64,000 nt of DNA from Ailurus styani (GCA_002007465.1 LNAC01000038.1:6248280-6312279); one strand, 5' to 3'. Positions 12,809-25,099 are shown, counted from the first letter of the stretch. A program made the numbers and translations. The notes: generated from the letters alone by a model not told the origin.

Positions 12809-13013
12809 GGGCGCCTGGGTGACTCAGTTGGCTGAGTCTGCCTTCAGCTCAGATTATGATCCCAAGGTCCTGGGATCAAGCCCTGCATTGGGCTCCCTGC
12901 TTAGTGGGGAGCCTGCTTCTCCCTCTGCCCTTCACCCCTCTCGTGATTGCTCTCTCTCATGCTCTCTCTCAAGCACGTGCTCTCTCAAATAAATAAAAAT
13001 TAAAAAAAAAAAA
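12809..13013 (+). mobile_element. CAN SINE
   Basis: Head 'gggcgcctgggtgactcag', box B region 'gggatcaagccc', CT-rich body and A12 tail. A few bases are missing in the head after 'ttggct', where most copies read 'ttaagcgtctg'. No target duplication was found. Confidence 0.92.
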
Positions 13014-13020
13014 GAAATAC

Positions 13021-13076
13021 GTGGTTTCTCAGTCTCAGCACTATTAATATTTTGGTTCAGGTAATTATTTTCTCAT
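13021..13076 (-). mobile_element. MER20 fragment
   Basis: 'tttctcagtctcagcactat' followed by 'taatattttggttcagg' matches the antisense end of MER20 (canonical 'tttctcaacctcggcactat'). Only about 55 bases remain between two SINEs. Confidence 0.6.
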
Positions 13077-13127
13077 AGATAGATACAGATATAGATGTTG
13101 CCTATATTGTATTAAAATGGAAAGCTA

Positions 13128-13332
13128 GGGGCACCTGATGGATTCATTCAGTTAAGTGCCCCACTGTTGGTTTTAGCTCAGGTCATCATCTCAGGGTCAT
13201 GGAATTGGGATCCAGCCCCATGGTGGGCTCTGTGCTTAGCGCAGAGTCTGCTTGTCCCTGTCTCTCTCTGCTCTTCTCCCCACTCATACACTCTCTCTCT
13301 TTCTAAAGTAAGTAAATAAAAGCTTTAAAAAA
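13128..13332 (+). mobile_element. CAN SINE, diverged copy
   Basis: Degenerate head 'ggggcacctgatgg' and 'cagttaagtgcc', then 'ttttagctcaggtcatc' and a CT-rich body with a short A-rich tail. It is more diverged than most copies here, so probably older. Confidence 0.85.
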
Positions 13333-13681
13333 TAAAACAGAAAAATAAATGAAATTTTAATATAAATAGTCTTTGGGTAGTAAGATTACAACCATTTTTT
13401 TAAACGCTTTCTATTTGCTCCTCAGGATATTATTACTGAATATTTATTACTTTCAAAATTATATATTTAATAACTTATGGATGTGTTTGCATGTCTCCTC
13501 ATATACATTTACACATAATACTTGAATATTTTTATTTAATATTAATGTGGTATGAGCTCTTTTATTTTCATCTTACTCTTATTATAGTGGTACAAAATCA
13601 AAGATTCAACTAATAAAGGCAAATTAAAAAATCATTAGTGAAGAGTATTTCCAAGTATTAATATTTTTATTGAAGGGTGTG

Positions 13682-13699
13682 CACACACACACACACACA
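13682..13699 (+). repeat. (CA)9 microsatellite
   Basis: A short CA run followed by an interrupted 'tacacaca'. Confidence 0.95.
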
Positions 13700-14149
13700 T
13701 ACACACAAATTACACTGAATAAAAGGTATCCATAGTGTGCATTGCAATATTCAGAATTAAATTAAGAAAGTTTAATATTGCTAAAAATAGATTTTTATAG
13801 ATGAATTAATGTTTTATATTACCTTACATTACCTGCATTAGTTTGCATCCAAATTAATTGATTTAAATAATGTCTTCTAACTTGAATATTGCAAGGTGAT
13901 AATTTTTTTCTGATTTCAGTACTGACACCGTTTACTTTGATATGTTTTTCCAAAAATTGGAAATAAATTTGTACATTGAAAAATAAATTAAAAATTAAAA
14001 ACTTTTTATTACCAAAAATAAATGATTATATATCTTTAATTTGACAGATTATGAAATAGGATTCAGATTTCCAACATCACTGAAAAATGAATACATTCAT
14101 TGCAATTTCTTTTACATTGGAAGTTCTCTCTAACACTTGAGGAGTGTTG

Positions 14150-14342
14150 TTGACTCTGTGCTCCAGACACTATTCTTAGTGCTTTCATTTATTGAATTCT
14201 TTAGTTCTCTTTACCTCTCTAAGAGGTAGGACTGTTTCTTACCGCCCTTCTACAAGTGGGGAAACTGTGCCATCGTCACTAAAGTTAGTCATTGGAGCAG
14301 GTGGGACTTCAGACCAGATAGTTCTATTCCAGACTCGGTGTT
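14150..14342 (-). mobile_element. MIR
   Basis: 'agacactattcttagtgctt', 'aagaggtaggactgtttctt' and 'tacaagtggggaaactg' follow the antisense order of the mammalian MIR SINE from its 3' part into its core. Diverged, as expected for this ancient tRNA-derived family. Confidence 0.8.
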
Positions 14343-15028
14343 TTTAATAAGTGTACTTGTATGTTAAAATTTAATTGTATGTTAATATTCAGTAAATGTT
14401 TCCAATATATCTCTAGTTTTTAAAATGAAAATTTAAAAATAAATTCAAAGAGCTTTTAGACACATTCATAATGTATTTGTTTAAATTGATATTAAGCTAT
14501 TCAGTATGTCATTAATCTTTTGCCTTTGGCAAAATATCAAAGCATAAGAATCTGTCTTTGATGATCAGCGTTATGCATATTCAAAGAAATTTTAGCGTCT
14601 TTCATGTTCAACATAAACTTCTGATCCAAGATCTGTGTATGTTCTTGAACATGCCTCTACCTGTTTTCCCACATAGCCTGGCTCTCCCTGTATCTTTCTT
14701 GATAAACTAACCCACGTGTCACATCTTGCCTGTCAATTGCAGTTTGGCTTGAAATCCCAGGGTCTAGCCTTACCTTCCCCCACTGTTTTATGTTTTCATT
14801 GACCCATTTTCTGCACTAACTTGTGAATTGATAGGTTAAAGTAATGTGCTCTTGACCAGGCTTGCCACCTAAAATTCAGGGTCACCTGTATATTTGACTT
14901 TTTTTTTTTTAAATAGTAGACCTCATGATATTCACCATGCCTATCATATGAGTTGTAGCTCATATCCGAGTTTACATGTAATATTACTTTAACATATGTG
15001 AATTGCTACTTAATTTTAACTATTACTT
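14343..15028. other. Unique intergenic sequence
   Basis: AT-rich sequence with a T10 run near 14891. No gene or repeat recognised. Confidence 0.45.
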
Positions 15029-15046
15029 TGAAATAACTCAGATTTA

Positions 15047-15224
15047 TTTATTTATTTTAAAGATTCTATTAATTTGAGAGAGAGAATGAGAGAGAATACA
15101 AGCAGAGGGAGAAGCAGTTTCCCTGCTGAGCAGGGAGCCTGATGTGGGGCTTGATCCCAGGACCATAGGATCATGACCTGAGCTGAAAGCAGATGCTTAG
15201 CCGACTTAGCCATCCAGATGCCTC
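15047..15224 (-). mobile_element. CAN SINE
   Basis: Antisense copy flanked by a perfect 18-bp target duplication, 'tgaaataactcagattta', at 15029-15046 and 15225-15242. The body has 'gatgtggggcttgatccc' and the head ends 'agatgcc'. Confidence 0.95.
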
Positions 15225-15499
15225 TGAAATAACTCAGATTTAATCCCTTGTCAATATGAGAAGCATATACCTTTCTCCTATGTCCTAGTTCCTGGTGATA
15301 ACCCCACAATATTAATCTTCTTACTTCAAACCTATCATTGCCATAATGTTATGACTTTGCTAAGAAGATGATGACTTTGTTGTGATTATATATATATATT
15401 TACTTTGTTGTGATATTTTGAGGGCTAAGGATGTCCTGCTGAATTGAGTTTGGGAAAAACATAATTGTTTTTCAACAATTCATGAAGAAGAATTACTGG

Positions 15500-15589
15500 T
15501 GGTGGGTATTAAGGAGGGCACGTATTGCATGGAGCACTGGGTGTGGTGCATTAACAATGAATCTTAGATGACTGAATAAATAAAAAAAA
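15500..15589 (+). mobile_element. Ultra-short 5'-truncated L1 3' end
   Basis: About 80 bases of the carnivore L1 3' end ('gggcacgtattgcatggagc' then 'actgggtgt') plus an A-rich tail. A 12-bp duplication 'aagaattactgg' flanks it at 15488-15499 and 15590-15601, so it is a complete, extremely 5'-truncated insertion and not an eroded fragment. Confidence 0.85.
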
Positions 15590-15751
15590 AAGAATTACTG
15601 GGTCTAAGTTCAAAATGAGCCCACAGTGTGATGGAGTACTTATAATTGATAAAACATAGGTTTTACATGGCTTGTTATTTTACTTAGAATAATTACATGC
15701 TTATTATAATATATGTATGGTATATATAATATATTGAGTACAGTATATATG

Positions 15752-15798
15752 GGCACACACACATATATATGTGTATATATATATATACACACACACAA
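15752..15798. repeat. CA/TA/TG compound microsatellite
   Basis: '(CA)n(TA)n TG(TA)n(CA)n' with self-complementary halves; it could form Z-DNA or a small cruciform. Confidence 0.85.
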
Positions 15799-15959
15799 AA
15801 TAATCTGTATACAATTTTTTTTGAGAATCTATAGCGCTGTGCTCTTATGACATTGAGCCTTAGTGCATCCTGTTAATTACTTTCCTTAAATTTTAATCAG
15901 TTTAATTAAGGATTTGTTATTTTTATTTTCTGCAAAAAACATACTTTCTTATTTTTTTC

Positions 15960-16850
15960 CCTGAAAAATACTGTTCTCTTTTTTCAATTTTGTGCATTTT
16001 TTCTGATTTTTGTTATGTCTTCTTTGAACCACATACATAGTTTGAAGGAAATGCTTGAATTTTCAAATATACTTTTATTTTCTACTTATATTGTTGTTCT
16101 AACTCCTAATATAATCTTATTGTGGGTAGAGATCATATTAACTAGAATGTATTCCTCTGAAAACTATTGAGATTTGCTTTATGCCCTGCAGGTGGCCAAT
16201 TTAGTTATTGTTCCACTTGAATGAGTATTGCTCAGTTGATGGGTTTTAATGGCGTGCATCTCGATTTGTTATATATGTTGGCCAAATCTCCAGTATCCTT
16301 CCTGTCTGCTTGTTCCATTAATTTCTAAGAGATGTCTGTTAAAACTTAATTATGATTATAGGTTTTTCTGTTCTTATAACTCCATCAGTGTTTGCTTCAT
16401 ATATTTTAAGAATATGCTATTAGGGGCAAACAAGTTTGGGAGATAAATCTTCCTGGATTATAAATCACAATTATGTTTCTGAAATGGCCTCTGAAATGGG
16501 TATTATTTTCTATCTGTCCAATATTAATATAACGAGAAATTTGCATTAGCGTTTCTATGGTATTTTCATACCATTTTTTTATCTCAGTCTTTCTAGATTA
16601 TTACATGAAAGAAGTATTTTTAAGCTACATGTATATAGGCTTATTTTTTATCAGTCTGACAGTCTTTGTCTATATTTTGAACAGTTTATCCCTCAATATT
16701 TATTATCTTCTATTTAAATATAGCATCTTATGGTTCATTGTTGTTTTTATTTGCCCCTCCAGTTACATGATCTCATACTTCTCCATCTGGTCATGCAGTT
16801 GAGTTGATTATATTTTATTACTCCACTTTGAATTATTAGTTTGGGAATAA
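15960..16850 (-). mobile_element. Old L1M ORF2 endonuclease region
   Basis: On the plus strand the words 'ttctgttcttataactccat', 'cagtgtttgcttcatatatt', 'ttgatgggtttt' and 'gtattattttctatctgtcc' follow, in order, the antisense of the L1 ORF2 endonuclease domain. It parallels the second copy at 62031-62545. Open frames here (16249-16446, 16557-16802) are antisense noise. Confidence 0.7.
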
Positions 16851-16918
16851 GGAACACTACAATTCTGATCTTTCCATTCTACCATTATTACCATCATTAC
16901 ATTTAAGTTTGTGATGGT

Positions 16919-16946
16919 TGTGTGTGTGTGTGTGTGTGTGTGTGTG
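16919..16946 (+). repeat. (TG)14 microsatellite
   Basis: Uninterrupted TG run followed by 'aacgtgtatgtgtatg'. Confidence 0.97.
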
Positions 16947-17276
16947 AACGTGTATGTGTATGTTTTAGAAAGAATGAGTTGGGTAGTGTTAGGCTGACCA
17001 GTAGAGTCTCCTAATGCAGTTCAGGGAATCTAAAACAAAAGGGATGTTTCATATTTTTCTCTGGAGTTCTGGGAAATTGGACCCCCTCCATGTGTTTCCG
17101 GTCCTATTAGATAATTAGAGCCTTAGGTTGAAAATACTAGATTAGAGTCGTGATAAAGTGATTAAGCTGAAAAAAATGCTAATGAATCATCAGCATGCCT
17201 TTTATGCCAAACTGGAAGGTTGGGAAAATACAATACCTTTCTACAAGTCTAAAATTTTTGTTTATGTGATTTAAAC

Positions 17277-17452
17277 CAGTGGTTCTCAAAGTGTGGTTCC
17301 CCTGCATTTCACCAAGGGCCTTTTAGAAATTCATATTATAGCTTACTTCCCCGGCCTACGAAAGCAGGAATACTTTGGTAGAGACGACCAATCTATGTGT
17401 TAACAAGCTCACCAGGTGATTCTTATGTCCTCTAAAGTTTGAGAACCGCTAT
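17277..17452 (+). mobile_element. MER5A (hAT-Charlie)
   Basis: Starts 'cagtggttctcaaagtgtgg', contains 'taacaagctcaccaggtgat' and ends 'aaagtttgagaaccgct', that is both terminal inverted repeats of the MER5A non-autonomous DNA transposon. Essentially full length. Confidence 0.9.
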
Positions 17453-18959
17453 CTTAGAGATTTGGCTGCATCAGCCATATGTATAGACCTATAACTAGAG
17501 ATCCATTAAAAGAAGATAGATCAACAGTGTCCATGTAGAAGAGATAGGAGTTTACCATGCATTGGAAGCCCAGATAGAAGAGATTAAGTTCAGTCAATTT
17601 GTTCCTTACATATTTTGTTGTTTTGGATAACTTCCCACTTTCAAATAACTCTAGAAATCAAAGACTCATTTGTCTCAGTCTAATTTATAAAGGGGCCAAA
17701 ATTATTTGGAGTTTTCTAGAGTAATTGAATAGACCTTGGTTTGAATGATAAAGCTCAGAGCAGATGAATGCATTCATTGAAGCCATTTAAGGTTGGTCAG
17801 TCTTTCTGTATTGCAGTGTGTATAATGTCTATAAATTCAGTGTTACTAATATGCTAAACATGAAAACTGGGGCCATGGTTTATTTGCATTTTAACCAGTG
17901 ACTTGAACAATATCTGTCATAAAAAAATATGTAGAGATTCTACCAAAAAAAAAAAAAAAAGAATGGCTTTAGTCTTTGTAATAGGTACTATTCTAAGAAA
18001 AATTCCTGGGTGAAAACATTTGTGGTTCCTTCTCTCATAAAATATTTATACCCACTGAGAAACCCATCATTGATCAGCTACACATTTTTAAAATATCACA
18101 CTGCTAAAGTGTGGGAAATGGAACATAAGCCAATATTTGAATGAAAATAGAAAGATAAGGAAAGAATTGCAGTAATTCCACTCAGAAGATTACAGTTTGG
18201 ATGTAGAAATCTTGTTTAAAATCTAGCTAAAATTGATGGAATTAGTAAATAAAATTGATAGAATATACTAGGGATTGCTAGTTGAATTAAATAAAAATAA
18301 CATTAACTCCTAAGTTTATAACATGCAAACTTGATGTATGTTTGATTGTTACTATGTTTTTAGGTAGAATTACAGAAGAGGGAGTAAATTTGGAGTTGGA
18401 AGAATAATGCAAATAACAACTTCATTTTGAGTAAGTTGAGTCTGTGGTTTCTTCAGACATCAAATGGAAAGGTTAAACTAATGGTTGGTTATTTGTGTGC
18501 AAAGGTCTGGGCTGGAGATAAGACTTTTGAAATCATCAACATAATGATGTCCTAAAATGAATGATGTTTCCTAGAAATACAAACTCATTTAAAAAACAAG
18601 AGATTTCACAGCTGAGCTTTAATAAAATCCAACATTCGGAGGGTGGATAGAGAAAAATGATCTGAAAAAGAAGTGATAAAGAGTACAAATAGGAATTTTC
18701 ACTGAATTTAGGGGACTAATATAGACAAGTCAGATTAGAAGGCAAGTATTTGAATACTAAAAGACAGTTTAGGAGAAGTAGAGACTAAGTAGAAACCACT
18801 GTTTCACTTATAAAAGAAAGAAAAAGGTAGCAGGGGCGGTAAATCACACACATACATGTGTGTACACACACCCACACATGAGCACACACCCTCCCCCCCA
18901 CAGTGGGAGCATGTGTAGATATGAGAAGCAGAAAGAATGACCAATAGTTAAATAAATTC
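17453..18959. other. Unique AT-rich sequence
   Basis: Includes an A17 run near 17944 and a CA/ACAC-rich patch at 18846-18885. No gene or interspersed repeat recognised. Confidence 0.45.
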
Positions 18960-19480
18960 TTAGGCATCTAAATCACACAAACAATAAGCAAAATGATGAA
19001 AATTATAAAAATAAAATCAGAAAATAGTGTTTGAAAAATAAAAAGTAAGGGAGATTAGAATTGCTTTAAAACTTCAAAAGCTCTTTATAAAAATTAAAAA
19101 AATATATATCCAGAATCTAAGGAGAAAACAAGAATAGATACAAACACTCAAAATTAGAAATGGAATGGGAATAATACTCCCTGACAGAGGAAATTGAAAG
19201 TACTATAAAAACACTTTACAAATTCTTATGCAAGTGAATTTTAATATCTCATTGAAAGAGGTGATTTTCTGTGAAAATGTAAATTATCAAAACGTATCTC
19301 AGGAGGGATCCAAAATCTCCAGAGATGTTAACAGTAGAAGAATTTGGGATAATTATCAAAGTACTGTTTTCCAGGCCCTAGCCTAAAGGGATACATTCAG
19401 ATATATTCATGGATAAAATATTTGAAACTTCCAGGAAAAGAAAAGACATTTTTGATATTTATATAAACATATAGCATATC
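18960..19480 (+). mobile_element. Old L1 ORF2 fragment, start of RT domain
   Basis: The order of words fits L1 ORF2 between the endonuclease and the RT: 'atccagaatctaaggag', 'ctcaaaattagaaatgg', 'ctgacagagg', 'ccaggccctagcctaaaggg', 'attcatgga'. Frames are broken and indels are many. No 3' end. Confidence 0.6.
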
Positions 19481-19964
19481 TTGCATACATAAATAAAGCA
19501 TATCTTGCAAACAGAGGCACTCACTACCTGTTATGTCAGACTATCTTCTCAAGATTATGTAGTGAATAGTCTGGGAAGCTACAATGTCTGCTTCCAGAAC
19601 AGAGGGCAATTCTGTTTGCTGTCCAGTGTAATCAAGATAATATCTCTCTCTAAGGTAAAGGTTTGGTAGATGGTTTATATCCCCTACTAAAAGACTGAGG
19701 TGTCTTAAGCTTGGGTTCCTCAGCTGTCATGCAACCCCATTGCATGAGCAGCATCCCTGGGCCCTCTCTCCCATGGACTTCAGGAGGTAAATTGAAAGAA
19801 CATGAACATGGAGCTCATGCTGTTTGCTTTGCTATAATAAGGTCCTCTTTTTTTTTTTTTCTTCCTGATCCAGGAGTTGTATGCCCTTTTTTTTTTAACC
19901 TTTATGATATCACAGTAGGCTAACTTGTTAGCTTGCAAATGGGGCAAAATCTCAAACCCATCAT
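19481..19964. other. Unassigned sequence with poly(T) runs
   Basis: T14 near 19847 and T10 near 19888. A 70-codon plus frame (19711-19923) is a chance frame over these runs. No repeat named. Confidence 0.4.
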
Positions 19965-20345
19965 AGGATTTCCTACTTCTTACATGTGTTTTCCTTCATC
20001 TGGAAACTTTTTTTTTCCCCTTGTCTCCATCCCTGGCACCCCACACGCTTACTTGGCCTGATACTTCCCCTTCAGACCTCATTTGATACCTTGTTCATGG
20101 GCTGAATGAGCACTTACATGCTCATAGAGCATTTGAATATTGTATATTAGACTTTATTGCAGAAGAGTGTTATCAGTGTCACCAGTTATATTTTCATTAG
20201 TGTCAAATTGGAAATTCTGTTTGGTTTAGTTTCATGTTTGACATCTAACAAAATGTCTTTTATAAGTAAAATTTGTAGAACTAATCTAAGTATCCAGAAC
20301 TATATCTGATACACTAGGTGTTTAATGAATTATATCTGTTCTTAT
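19965..20345 (+). mobile_element. L2 (LINE) 3' region
   Basis: 'catgtgttttccttcatctg', 'acttccccttcagacctcat' and the end 'tgatacactaggtgtttaat' match the L2 3' end in order (canonical endings read 'agtaggtgctcaataaat'). Ancient and diverged. Confidence 0.6.
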
Positions 20346-21517
20346 CAGTAATAGTAACTCATGTAAACATCCTTTTGTTTTACTTTCTCTGTTTATTTTG
20401 CTTAGAGAAAGCTGTTTTGGTTTATTCTTTTGAATTTTTTTTCTAATTGTCTGGATATGTTTTCCTTTATCTGCAAATATGATTTCTTTTTAAGTATGCA
20501 TTTGGGATGGACAGTGCTTTCATACTTCTGAAGATGGAAGATTTACTTTTTGTTTGTTTCCTTTGTTACTAATATTTTGTAATATGTCAGAAAATTGCTA
20601 ACTGAAGAAATAAGCTAAGTTTTTAAAAAGTTTTCTTCAAGTTAAAGATGGTAGTTTATGAAATTATTAAAGAAGATAAAAATATGGAAACTTTATATTT
20701 TAATTATGAAGATAATATTAAATATTTATTTTCATATATGATAGCAAATAAGAGTTCCTACAGAAGAAGATTAATAAAAAGGTAAAAATGTGGGCTGCAC
20801 TTAGGAAATTTTTGTTAATACTTTATCTTTCTTGTATTTCCTTCACTTGACCTTTTTTTTTCCAATCTTCATGATCTTTCATGAAAACACACTGAAAACT
20901 GAGCCTGGTACTTTAAATAATGGCACAAGCAGAATTCAAAAGAAGACACTCTTGAATAGCTTACCTAACTAAATGAAAGCTTAAGAATATCAGAAAAACC
21001 AAATATCGGTTATATGTTAACCTAGAGAAAATGCTTTTTCAGTTGGAAATGTTATTTTAAAGTCATTGCCACAGTGCAGAGTTTATTTTAAAATCACAGT
21101 TGTGGTGTCGATAATCACACTTTTACGGGTATATTAGAGTATTAGCCAAAGAAATGATAGGAAAATCCTAGAACTCTAGTTTGAAGTAGTTCACAGGAGA
21201 AAGAATATTACTGAAGAGATAGATCGACATAAAGGAAAAGAAAATAAATATGTGAGCACAGATTTCTCTGATGTTAATGGACTCATATGATATTACCAAA
21301 ATGCTTTTCGGTTTAACATACCCAGAAGGATTTTGTGTGAGATCTATATATAGTCACTGAATGATAATGAATAAGGTAATTTTATAGTGCAGGAAGAATA
21401 CTTTCCTAGAATTCCAAAAGGACACTTTCACATTTCCATCGCTTTAATGATTCTAAAACATTATGTACTCCCACACCATACAGAGAAAGTGCTGGCTATA
21501 GGAAAAGATTGAGAGCT
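20346..21517. other. Unique AT-rich sequence
   Basis: No repeat recognised. On the minus strand an ATTAAA lies at 21443-21448, about 70 bases past the stop of the 98-codon frame described next; this may be chance. Confidence 0.4.
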
Positions 21518-21814
21518 TTAGCTCTGTTTGAACAAAAGCTTTGTCTCTTTTGTGTGTTCTGAGAAGCCTGTTCTTACAAGCTCTAAATTATGGGCCTTAA
21601 TGGTGTTGGTATTTTTAGACTTACTATTTCCTTTTCGTTTTCTTGATTGTTGAACAATGGTACCTGCACCTCGTGACCCAGGTTTACCGTTGTTTTGTTT
21701 GTTTCTAGGTAGATGTCGAACACTGTCCCTCTTCTCACTTAGTTTTTTGAGGAAAATCAACAGTAAAGATAAAACCATACATACCAAATATGTGAGAATG
21801 TATTTTGTCATCAT
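21518..21814 (-). other. 98-codon ORF, candidate only
   Basis: I do not recognise this product. It begins MMTK, then has one strongly hydrophobic helix (about residues 5-22, ILTYLVCMVLSLLLIFL) followed by a basic, polar tail with two lysine/arginine clusters (about 23-40 and 55-66, QQSRKRKGNSKSK). This is the layout of a small single-pass membrane protein with the tail in the cytosol. An in-frame stop lies six bases before the first ATG, and position -3 is A. No interspersed repeat was recognised in it and it keeps several CpG sites. Against it: frames of this size occur by chance in 64 kb, there is no clear splice or promoter context, and the only poly(A)-like signal is a weak ATTAAA. Confidence 0.2.
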
Positions 21815-21973
21815 ATTTCAAACGTTAGGTTCTAATAGTAAGGAGTATTTTAAATTCAAGGTTTTTTCATTCATCTGAAAGGCTAATACAATTTTAACTT
21901 TCTCTTTGTTTGTAGGACATTTGTTCTTCCACTGCAAAATCCACATATCTAGAATATTAAAGAATCTATATTT

Positions 21974-22049
21974 ATCTCTTTAACTTTAAAATTTCCTGAT
22001 GTTCATTGAAATATATCTCTTTAACTTTAAAATTCCCTGATGTTCATTG
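21974..22049 (+). repeat. 41-bp period tandem duplication
   Basis: Two copies of a 35-base block (beginning 'atctctttaactttaaaat') start at 21974 and 22015 and differ at one base, so the duplication is fairly recent. Confidence 0.95.
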
Positions 22050-23149
22050 TCAAAGTACCTGATCAAAGCAAAAATTTTAAAAGTGGTAACATTTTCAGAG
22101 TATTTGGTGATACAAGTCTTATGACTCATTTTTCTTTTCCAAAATAACAGTGATTTGTTCAAAAGTGCAGTAAGGTGCTCTAAGGACCCTCACTTCTCAC
22201 AATATGTAGGTGGCTTACCCAAAGGAAAATCAGTGTAGACACATCAACTCAGACAGGCTGTTATCAACATGTTACAGAACCTAAAATCAACCTGAAAGAT
22301 GACCTCTTGAAACCCAGAGAAAAACACACTTTTAAATTTTCCAGTCATTCTCTCTCAATGGACACAGAGGTAGAGAATGTCTTTAAAACTATATGGTCTC
22401 CTATGAATCATTTCAAAAATTGAATTTCCTATTGTAAGTAACACTTAAGGATGAGACAAAGATTTGGACTGCATTGTTTGACAAAATATGACACATTCAC
22501 ATATTTTCTTGTAAGAGTGCTCTAATTTCAGAGACGTAGTCATTAATTACATTACATTACATTACATTAATCTGTAAGTCCTGATGCTGAGGTAAAGGGG
22601 CCTGCTGCTCCCCAAACAAGTAGCTAGCATTCAGTTTGTCTATTTTAATTTAACACTGTATGAAATATTTTAATTTGTTATTTTTTATAAAGTGCTTATT
22701 TTTTTCTGTTTCAAATGTGTTAGAAAACTTATTTAATAATAAGTTATATCCAAGCAGGCTAAGCATTTATTAGAAAACTAAGGAAACTAAAGTTTCCCTT
22801 CGTCAACTAACTTTTTCAAATGCACATAGGTAATAAGTGAAAGCATTCTACCGTGTGAAGGTTGTTTTTTGATGGTCTGTGCTAATATCCTGACATTCTT
22901 GTGGTCTTAAAGAATTGCTGTATCATGGAACATACCCTTCTAGGTGTGATTAGGTATTAGAGGTTTAGAAATAGAGGGAGAATGAGACAATGAAGTTTTC
23001 TATATGAGTTAATCACATAGATTTCTGTGTTCTCATTCTGAAAATTTTATGGGTGGTATTCTAGAGAAAAAAAAATACGTAAGCAGGGAGGCAACATTAT
23101 GAAATGAAAACATAACTTTAGGGTTAGAACACCTGACCTATTAAAGCTG
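22050..23149. other. Unique AT-rich sequence
   Basis: Nothing recognised except a short ATTAC tract at 22546 and a possible MIR-like patch near 22780-22850, too weak to call. Confidence 0.4.
22546..22568 (+). repeat. (ATTAC)4 short tandem repeat
   Basis: Four perfect ATTAC units plus a partial fifth. Confidence 0.95.
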
Positions 23150-23158
23150 TTAGCTTTT

Positions 23159-23370
23159 TTTTTAAATTTTTTTTTAAAGATTTTATTCACTCAGAGAGAG
23201 AGAGGATGAGAGAGAGAGAGAGGGTGTTGGGGGGGTACAGAGAGATATTTTCAAGCAGACTCTGTTATGGGCAGAGCCTGATGTGGGGCTCTGTCTCACA
23301 GCCTTGAGATCATGTCCTGAGACGAAACCAAGAGTCAGTGACTTAACCCATTGAGCCACCCAGGTGTGCC
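23159..23370 (-). mobile_element. CAN SINE, diverged
   Basis: Antisense copy with a T-rich tail, GA-rich body, 'gatgtggggctctgtctc' and head 'gagccacccaggtgtgcc'. A 9-bp repeat 'ttagctttt' lies at 23150-23158 and 23378-23386, probably the target duplication, with 7 extra bases at the head end. Confidence 0.9.
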
Positions 23371-23386
23371 AGACTCATTAGCTTTT

Positions 23387-25099
23387 AATTGAAGCTTAAC
23401 TAGGATGAAATAGACATTTGGTAATAGGAAATGTGTCTCTATGTGCACATGTATGTATGTATGCAATATCCATAGTGTTTACACAAATAGTTTTAAAGAC
23501 ACAGGAAACATTGGCACAATATTTTGTTTTAATCAAAGTGATTGGGATAAAGAGGAGAAAAGGACAAATCTTAATCTAATATATAAAAGAGAACGCAAGT
23601 TTTTCTTAGTGTTATCAGAACATTTCTGTGGCAGTAGGTAGACCATAAAAATTAATTAAGACAGAAATGCAAGAATGTCTTACTGAATCGTGACACAAAC
23701 ATATACCAACTATTTGTTATAAGTACACAATTATATGAATGAGTGAGTCTCACCTTCAAAGACCTCATAAATTCAGTTATTCTAGTAAGGAAGATGGCAT
23801 TTGAAATGAGTGTGGAATGTTCAGTAGGATTTTCTTAAATGGCAAAATTGAGGAAGGTCCTCTCACAAGTGAAATGAATAAACAAAAGCACAATGTATGG
23901 CAAGTGGCTGTGTATTTTTATAACACAAGTGATAGGCCTTCTCAGTTGCACTAAGGGCATTTTTATGTATCCTCTGGAAATAGAATAATTAAGAATTTTG
24001 CACACCATGTGTTTCCAAATCATCATCTGTAGGTAGTTATCTTCTACCATATATTGGTCCATTTCATGTATATTAAAGATGACTGTCAGATAACATCCAA
24101 ATACTTTACTCACAACTGAACCAAAAATATACTGGAATCCACTAGACATTAACAAGTCAATAAACGTAAATAAATTTTAAAGGACTGGATCCCAAAGAAT
24201 AATGGATACAGTGAGATGTCAGGAGTAGGAAAATGTCCATGTTGGTTGTACTTTTAGTAATAGATTCCTCTTTTTTTTTTTTTTTTCACTGTTAGACATA
24301 AGTGCCTGGTCCTTTTGAAGGTGACTTCTATGGATGTGCTCTAGGCTTTAAAAGGTTATTCCAAACAGAATAGCCATCTTCCTCTTTCTCTTGTCCTGGT
24401 CATCACACTTCCTGAAATCCCCTCTTCTGGCCCTTCCCTTTGTATTACTGCCTGTCCCTCACCACAGCACACAACCACTTTTTCTGTGGAATAAAGAAGT
24501 TCATATTCCTTCTTTTTGTTTTGTAAATTATATGGTGTCAGATATCACAAATTTATAGTTTCTTTCCTTTTTTCCTCTACCCACATTTGGGGGAGAATTT
24601 AGAGAAGAAATAGAAAAAATATAGATTAGGGGAAAGCTGCTTGGACACGGTGTGGCTGGAGAAGAGTTAGCAAGGGAGGCAGCAGAAGCGGTAATAAGTG
24701 GAGCAGGTCTAGTACAGCATTATGAAAACTCTGGTCAGAGATCCAGAGCCTGTTTGAAGAGAAGAACTGGTTTCTTGAGGCAGGACAATGTAGTGCCACT
24801 CTAAGTGGATTAAACAAACAAAACAACAACATGATTTTTCCTCAGAGGGATCTTTGGCAATTTACAAGGGTAACTTTGAAGAAGAAGAAGAATTATGATG
24901 TTATATACTTAATAATAGTTTATAAGAACTATATATGTAATTTGAACTAACAATAATACCAGGTAGCCTCGAACCCCATCAGATTCCTGAGGTTAAAATA
25001 AGAACAGACTGTGCGTATGCAGTGGTGTTTGAGTCAAGTTTACATTACAGTGGATCTAGCGAGTCCATGGACTCATTCCAGATTATTTTTCAGTCTCTA
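23387..25099. other. Unique sequence
   Basis: Contains a T16 run near 24271 and a (GAA)5 patch near 24881. A 106-codon minus frame (23835-24155) shows no motif. The part right of the poly(T) (24287-24480) is GC-richer, but I found no poly(A) signal to suggest a retrocopy. Confidence 0.35.

Noticed and set aside
23835..24155. 106-codon minus-strand frame in apparently unique DNA
   Set aside because: No motif or domain; composition typical of chance frames in AT-rich DNA. Less protein-like than the 98-codon frame at 21518.
24271..24480. Possible retrocopy (poly(T) followed by GC-richer sequence)
   Set aside because: No AATAAA before the tail, no target duplication and no recognisable coding similarity.
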